A stretch of DNA of 37,077 nucleotides from Bacillota bacterium (lineage in GTDB: Bacteria > Bacillota > Clostridia > Lachnospirales > Lachnospiraceae), in the NCBI GenBank assembly GCA_023441965.1, contig JAEZNB010000059.1, forward strand, positions 1 to 37,077. The letters are read 5' to 3'. The translations under genes and the position numbers were made by a program. Each line of letters opens with the position of its first letter. The first letter of the stretch is position 1. This document shows, in pieces, positions 32,631 through 37,077 of the stretch. Under the pieces are notes generated by a model. The model did not search any database and had not been told where the DNA came from. It saw only the letters and a program-made list of their open reading frames with translations.

Positions 32631-32939
32631 ATGAGAATGTTTTTAATCAGTGATAATGTGGATACCTATACCGGCATGAGACTTGCGGGTGTGGACGGTG
32701 TTGTGATCCATTCCAATGTTCATCTGAAGGAACAGTTGGATCAAGCGTTTGCGGATAAAACCATCGGCATTCTTCTGATTACCGAGAAGCTGAGCAGTCA
32801 GTTCCCGGATATTATCAATGATATTAAGCTGAACCGCAAGCTCCCTCTGATAGTAGAGATACCTGATCGTCACGGTACCGGCCGCAAGCCTAATTTCATT
32901 ACCTCATATGTGAATGAAGCAATCGGCTTGAAATTATAA
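32631..32939 (+). CDS. ntpG: V/A-type ATPase subunit F, operon 2
   Basis: A 102-residue Rossmann-like central stalk protein. It has the family start MFLISDNVDTYTGMRLAGV, the core IGILLITEKLS and the late PLIVEIPDRHG. The ATG at 32631 follows GGAAGGAGG. It lies between K and E here, while in operon 1 it lies between C and A. The 85 bases after it contain an intercistronic stem-loop. In the rotor it should bind subunit D and help couple rotation. Confidence 0.92.
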   Translation: MRMFLISDNVDTYTGMRLAGVDGVVIHSNVHLKEQLDQAFADKTIGILLITEKLSSQFPDIINDIKLNRKLPLIVEIPDRHGTGRKPNFITSYVNEAIGLKL

Positions 32940-32942
32940 GAA

Positions 32943-33010
32943 CCGGATGATGAAGATGCATACGGAGCAGCTTTGGGAAACTGCTGTATGATAAGTCATC
33001 TTCCGGATGA
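32943..33010 (+). other. Intercistronic stem-loop between ATPase F and E genes
   Basis: CATACGGAGCAG (32959-32970) pairs with CTGCTGTATG (32981-32990) and GAAGATG (32952-32958) pairs with CATCTTC (32997-33003), giving a two-part stem with small internal loops. The stem is flanked by direct CCGGATGA repeats (32943-32950 and 33003-33010). There is no T-run, so RNA processing or stability is a better guess than termination. Confidence 0.6.
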
Positions 33011-33024
33011 TATGGAGGTAAAGT

Positions 33025-33591
33025 ATGACCTTAAACGAGAAACTTGATAATTTTTATACTTCGGTAATTGATTCCGCTACGGCGCAAAGTATTGAGATTA
33101 TCGAAGAATACAGTAAGGCTCTTCAGAAGATCAGGGAGGAAAGATATCAGGCGGCGATCAAAAGGGCGAAGAATACCTACCGGATCGAGATGGATCATAT
33201 CCTCCGTGAGAAGAACCGTAAGCTCTCCAAGGAATCCCTGGACTTAAAACGTAAGGTGATAGAACGGTCTGCCGAGATTGCGGACTGTATCTTTCGGGAT
33301 GTCGAGCTGAAGCTGAAGGAATTTATGAAGACGGAGGCTTACCGGGATTATCTGGCCGGTAAGATCAAGGACGCTCTGGACTTCGCCAGGGGGGATGAGA
33401 TGATTATCTATATTAACCCCAGCGATGAGAGCCTGATCCCTTCACTGGAAGAGATGACAGGGGCAAAGCTGACCTTAAGCAACCGCGATTTCTTTGGCGG
33501 TATGCGGGCTGTGATTCCTTCCAGGACCATACTGATTGATCATTCCTTTCTCACTAAGCTGGCAGAAGCGAAAAATACCTTCAAGCTGTAA
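33025..33591 (+). CDS. ntpE: V/A-type ATPase subunit E, operon 2
   Basis: A 188-residue peripheral-stalk subunit, with an N-terminal coiled coil rich in Lys, Arg and Glu (SIEIIEEYSKALQKIREER and on) and a C-terminal globular part ending in a GGMRAVIPSRTILIDHSF stretch, which is typical of subunit E. Length is at the short end of the family (usually 185-210). The ATG at 33025 has GGAGG seven bases upstream. It sits between the F stem-loop and the A gene. It should pair with the coiled-coil protein at 28750-29061. Confidence 0.9.
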   Translation: MTLNEKLDNFYTSVIDSATAQSIEIIEEYSKALQKIREERYQAAIKRAKNTYRIEMDHILREKNRKLSKESLDLKRKVIERSAEIADCIFRDVELKLKEFMKTEAYRDYLAGKIKDALDFARGDEMIIYINPSDESLIPSLEEMTGAKLTLSNRDFFGGMRAVIPSRTILIDHSFLTKLAEAKNTFKL

Positions 33592-33642
33592 TGGTGAAGG
33601 AGCTAAGCCGGCACTATCAATACAAAAAAAGGAGTCCTCTCC

Positions 33643-35409
33643 ATGAATAATAACGGAACTATATTTGGAATTAACGGCCCTGTGGTTTATGTAAAAGGAA
33701 ACCATGGCTTTAAAATGGGAGAAATGGTCTTGGTCGGTCCGGATAAGCTGGTAGGTGAAGTGATCGGCCTGAATAAGGATAGGACAACGGTCCAGGTCTA
33801 TGAAGAAACCACGGGACTTCGTCCGGGGGATCTCGTAGTCTCCACCGGTGCTGCCATCTCCGTACTCCTGGCTCCCGGAATTATCGGTAACATCTTCGAC
33901 GGCATTGAACGGCCTCTGGTTGAGGTGGCGAAGGAATCCGGAGCCTTTATCTCCAGAGGTGTTCAGGTGGAAGCCCTAGATACAACAAAGCTCTGGGATG
34001 TCACAATGAAGGTAAAGCCCGGGGATATGATTTACGGTGGGACAATTATTGCAGAGGTTCCCGAGACAACTGCTGTCGTTCATAAATCCATGATACCGCC
34101 GAACATCAACGGTGTAGTTACCAAGGTTGCTCCCAACGGTAAATATACGATTACAGACCCGATTGTTACCATTAAAGATAAAGCAGGTAAGGAAATGGAC
34201 CTGACTCTGACCCAGCGTTGGCCCATCCGTCTTCCCAGACCGGTAGGGAAGCGCTATTCCTCTGACCGGCCCTTGATTACGGGGCAGCGTATCATTGATA
34301 CCCTCTTCCCGATTGCCAAGGGAGGTACTGCCGCTATTCCCGGTGGCTTCGGAACCGGTAAGACCATGACACAGCATCAGCTGGCCAAATGGTCTGATGC
34401 CGATATTATCGTATATATCGGCTGCGGAGAACGGGGGAATGAAATGACAGAGGTTCTGGAGGATTTCAGCAAGCTGGTTGATCCAAAGACCGGCAATCCT
34501 CTTCTGTCTCGTACCACCCTGATCGCCAATACCTCCAACATGCCTGTGGCTGCCCGTGAGGCCAGCATCTATACCGGAATTACCCTGGCGGAATATTACC
34601 GGGATATGGGCTACCATGTGGCAATTATGGCAGATTCCACCTCCCGCTGGGCAGAAGCCCTTAGAGAATTATCCGGCCGTCTGGAGGAGATGCCTGCCGA
34701 GGAAGGTTTCCCTGCTTACTTAGCTTCAAGATTATCAGCCTTCTATGAAAGAGCAGGCTTCATGCAGAACTTAAATGGTACAGAGGGCAGCGTTACCATC
34801 ATCGGTGCCGTATCCCCTCAGGGTGGCGATTTCTCGGAGCCGGTAACCCAGAATACCAAGCGTTTCGTCCGCTGCTTCTGGGCTCTGGACAAGGCTCTGG
34901 CCTATGCAAGGCATTTCCCGGCCATCCATTGGCTGACCAGCTACAGTGAATATATCAACGATCTGTCCCCCTGGTACATCTCCAATGTGGGTGAGGACTT
35001 CGTGGAATGCCGCAACCAGATCTTAAATCTCCTGACCCAGGAAAGCCACTTGAATGAGATTGTGAAGCTGATTGGTTCTGATGTGCTTCCGGACGATCAG
35101 AAGCTGGTCTTAGAAATAACCAGGGTAATCCGCCTGGGCTTCGTCCAGCAGAATGCCTACCACCCCTCCGATACTTATGTCCCTATGGAAAAGCAGTTGA
35201 AAATGATGCAGACCATCCTCTATCTGTATGCAAGGTCCAAGCAGCTGATTGACATGAACATGCCCATGTCCATCCTGAAGGAAGAGGATATCTTCGAGAA
35301 GATAATCTCCATCAAATATGATGTGGCGAATGATGAGCTGAAGAAGTTCGAGGAATATAAAGCAATGATTGATTCCTTCTACACCCGTATCATGGCTAAA
35401 AATGCTTAG
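33643..35409 (+). CDS. ntpA: V/A-type ATPase catalytic subunit A, operon 2
   Basis: The 588-residue catalytic subunit. The Walker A loop is GGFGTGKT at residues 234-241 (Lys240), and Glu263 and Arg264 in GCGERGNEMT are the catalytic pair. The P-loop begins GG rather than the GP seen in operon 1 and in E. hirae, one of many differences that place the two A subunits on separate branches. The A-specific insertion is intact. The ATG at 33643 follows AAAGGAG. Subunit B begins 35 bases after its stop, so A and B are not overlapped as they are in operon 1. Confidence 0.97.
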   Translation: MNNNGTIFGINGPVVYVKGNHGFKMGEMVLVGPDKLVGEVIGLNKDRTTVQVYEETTGLRPGDLVVSTGAAISVLLAPGIIGNIFDGIERPLVEVAKESGAFISRGVQVEALDTTKLWDVTMKVKPGDMIYGGTIIAEVPETTAVVHKSMIPPNINGVVTKVAPNGKYTITDPIVTIKDKAGKEMDLTLTQRWPIRLPRPVGKRYSSDRPLITGQRIIDTLFPIAKGGTAAIPGGFGTGKTMTQHQLAKWSDADIIVYIGCGERGNEMTEVLEDFSKLVDPKTGNPLLSRTTLIANTSNMPVAAREASIYTGITLAEYYRDMGYHVAIMADSTSRWAEALRELSGRLEEMPAEEGFPAYLASRLSAFYERAGFMQNLNGTEGSVTIIGAVSPQGGDFSEPVTQNTKRFVRCFWALDKALAYARHFPAIHWLTSYSEYINDLSPWYISNVGEDFVECRNQILNLLTQESHLNEIVKLIGSDVLPDDQKLVLEITRVIRLGFVQQNAYHPSDTYVPMEKQLKMMQTILYLYARSKQLIDMNMPMSILKEEDIFEKIISIKYDVANDELKKFEEYKAMIDSFYTRIMAKNA

Positions 35410-35444
35410 TTAGCTGTACAACGTCAGCGGAAGGGAGTATTGAA

Positions 35445-36839
35445 ATGTCCATAGAATATTTAGGCCTGAGTGAAATCAATGGCCCCTTGATTGCCCTGGA
35501 GGGAATCCGCGATGCATCCTATGATGAGATCGTAGAATTTACCGTAGAGGGAAACAAAAAGAAATTAGGCAGAATCGTAGAATTATATGAGGATAAGGCT
35601 GTCATCCAGGTATTCCAGGGTACAGAGGATATGTCCCTCTACAATACCCATACAAAGCTGACCGGCCATCCCATGGAGCTGGCCTTGTCAGAAGACATTC
35701 TGGGCCGTGTTTTCAATGGGATCGGACAGCCAATCGACGGTCTTGGCAACATTCCATCTGAGCTGATGAGGGATGTTAACGGCAAGCCCTTGAATCCTTA
35801 TTCGCGGGAATATCCCCGAAATTATATTAAGACAGGAATCTCAGCAATTGACTGTATGACCACCCTGATCCGGGGACAGAAGCTTCCGATCTTCTCCGGT
35901 AACGGTCTGCCCCATGATCTATTGGCTGCCCAGATCGTAAAGCAGGCTTCCTTGGCAGAGGATTCCGGTGAGGAATTTGCCATCGTCTTCGCTGCTATGG
36001 GTGTCAAGCATGATGTAGCTGATTTCTTCCGCCGAACCTTTGAGGAAAGCGGAGCCAGTTCCCATGTAGTTATGTACCTAAACCTGGCGAATGATCCTGT
36101 GGTAGAAAGATTAATTACTCCCAAGGTAGCATTGACCGCTGCAGAATATCTTGCCTTCGATAAGGGCATGCATATTCTGGTCATTTTAACCGATATGACC
36201 TCCTTCGCAGAAGCCCTTCGTGAGGTATCCTCCTCCAAGGGTGAGATCCCCAGCCGAAAAGGCTATCCCGGGTATCTCTACAGCGAGCTGGCTACCATAT
36301 ATGAGAGGGCCGGTATCGTCCGTGGCTGTAAGGGTTCCGTGACTCAGATACCGATCCTGACCATGCCCAATGATGACATTACCCACCCGATTCCTGACCT
36401 GACCGGTTATATTACGGAAGGCCAGATCGTATTGGACCGTACCCTGCATCAGAAGGTGGTCTATCCTCCGATCAGTGTCCTGCCCTCCCTGTCCCGTTTG
36501 ATGAAGGATGGTATCGGTAAGGGCTATACCAGAGAGGACCATCAGGATCTGGCAAATCAGCTCTTCTCCTCTTACGCCCGCGTTGGTGAGGCCAGAGCCT
36601 TAGCCAGTGTCATCGGTGAGGATGAGCTTTCTTCCACTGATAAGAAATATTTGCGATTCGGTATCGCTATGGAACAGGAGTTCATCTCCCAAGGTATGGA
36701 GGAGGACCGCTCCATCCTACAGACCTTGGATCTGGGCTGGAGCTTACTCTCCATTCTTCCCAGAGAAGAGCTTGACCGTATTGATACAAAGATCCTAGAT
36801 AGGTACTATAAGCCTGCAGCCGATCACAAGCAGGCATAA
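35445..36839 (+). CDS. ntpB: V/A-type ATPase subunit B, operon 2
   Basis: The 464-residue non-catalytic head subunit. The P-loop site is degenerate (IFSGNGLPH) and PSLSRL supplies the arginine that completes the catalytic site. It shares the GYITEGQIVLDR block and overall length with operon 1 B but differs at many positions. The ATG at 35445 follows AAGGGAG. The 111 bases after its stop, before the D gene, contain a 7-bp dyad (TTCGTAA 36900-36906 with TTACGAA 36920-36926). Confidence 0.97.
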   Translation: MSIEYLGLSEINGPLIALEGIRDASYDEIVEFTVEGNKKKLGRIVELYEDKAVIQVFQGTEDMSLYNTHTKLTGHPMELALSEDILGRVFNGIGQPIDGLGNIPSELMRDVNGKPLNPYSREYPRNYIKTGISAIDCMTTLIRGQKLPIFSGNGLPHDLLAAQIVKQASLAEDSGEEFAIVFAAMGVKHDVADFFRRTFEESGASSHVVMYLNLANDPVVERLITPKVALTAAEYLAFDKGMHILVILTDMTSFAEALREVSSSKGEIPSRKGYPGYLYSELATIYERAGIVRGCKGSVTQIPILTMPNDDITHPIPDLTGYITEGQIVLDRTLHQKVVYPPISVLPSLSRLMKDGIGKGYTREDHQDLANQLFSSYARVGEARALASVIGEDELSSTDKKYLRFGIAMEQEFISQGMEEDRSILQTLDLGWSLLSILPREELDRIDTKILDRYYKPAADHKQA

Positions 36840-36950
36840 GAATGACCGTCAGATCACTCATGGCCGGAATGCGTCTGATATAACGTGAGGACGCCAGGCT
36901 TCGTAAGGTTAGCATTATATTACGAAACTACCGGCAGAATGGAGCTGTTT

Positions 36951-37077
36951 ATGAATCCGAATACCTTCCCTACAAAGGGTAATCTGATATTGGCTAAGAA
37001 TTCCCTGGCTCTGGCAAAACAGGGCTATGAGTTAATGGATAAGAAGCGGAATATTTTAATCAGGGAGCTGATGGAGC
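36951..37077 (+). CDS. ntpD: V/A-type ATPase subunit D, operon 2 (5' part)
   Basis: The first 42 codons of a subunit D gene cut by the window end. The start MNPNTFPTKGNLILAKNSLA and the following KQGYELMDKKRNILIREL match the N-terminal shaft helix of the family, with FPTKGNL in place of the NPTRMEL of operon 1. The ATG at 36951 follows GGAG six bases away. Its place after B completes the same A-B-D order as in operon 1. Whether more genes follow cannot be seen. Confidence 0.9.
   Translation, partial: MNPNTFPTKGNLILAKNSLALAKQGYELMDKKRNILIRELME

Noticed and set aside
36900..36926. TTCGTAA/TTACGAA dyad before operon 2 ntpD, sharing TTACGAAACTA with the operator candidate at 488-503
   Set aside because: The shared 11 bases are probably chance: the dyads differ in arm and spacer length, and the two genes have no evident link.

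Overview
The window looks like a chromosomal segment of a low-to-moderate GC anaerobic Firmicute, most likely a clostridial relative near Lachnospiraceae. The reasons are the strong AGGAGG-type ribosome binding sites, near-consensus sigma-A promoters, an SLH-domain surface protein, rubrerythrin, ScdA-type Ric, a DUF438/DUF1858 pair, an FNR-like regulator with N-terminal cysteines, and two V/A-type ATPases. This is an inference from gene content; no 16S or other lineage marker is present.

Positions 1-8450 (all minus strand) hold the start of a CBM9-like lipoprotein, a DegV fatty-acid-binding protein, an apparent operon of cyclase-family hydrolase, APC amino-acid permease and DUF438/hemerythrin/PAS protein, and the oxidative pentose phosphate genes zwf and gnd. 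A degenerate 13/26-bp repeat array lies upstream of gnd. Positions 8452-11579 (minus) form a nitric oxide / oxygen defence cluster: DUF1858 protein, rubrerythrin, the iron-sulfur repair protein Ric and an FNR-type regulator. An FNR-like site is centred exactly at -41.5 of a candidate ric promoter. A second, palindromic site lies upstream of the DUF1858 gene. A 219-bp self-complementary element separates ric from the regulator.

Positions 11758-17990 contain a TetR regulator divergent from a 1779-residue secreted surface protein. That protein has three blocks of four GLUG-like repeats, then three SLH domains and one cell-wall-binding repeat. A good promoter with a dyad at its start site lies between the two genes.

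Positions 18077-37077 hold two divergently arranged V/A-type ATPase operons. The minus-strand operon (subunits F-I-K-E-C-G-A-B-D in Enterococcus hirae naming) has exactly the E. hirae ntp order, and its K subunit carries the full Na+-ligand pattern. The plus-strand operon (stalk-C-I-K-F-E-A-B-D, with D cut by the window end) has a different order, a different subunit I class and a K subunit lacking the Na+ ligands. A LacI-family gene lies between them. A 16-bp CG-centred box occurs once at the lacI promoter and again, identically, upstream of the plus-strand ATPase. A 30-bp perfect stem-loop and two smaller hairpins lie between lacI and the minus-strand ATPase promoter.

Nothing here is clearly a new defence or mobile system. 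The most unusual content is the paired ATPase locus with its shared LacI-like boxes and the two large palindromic structures.
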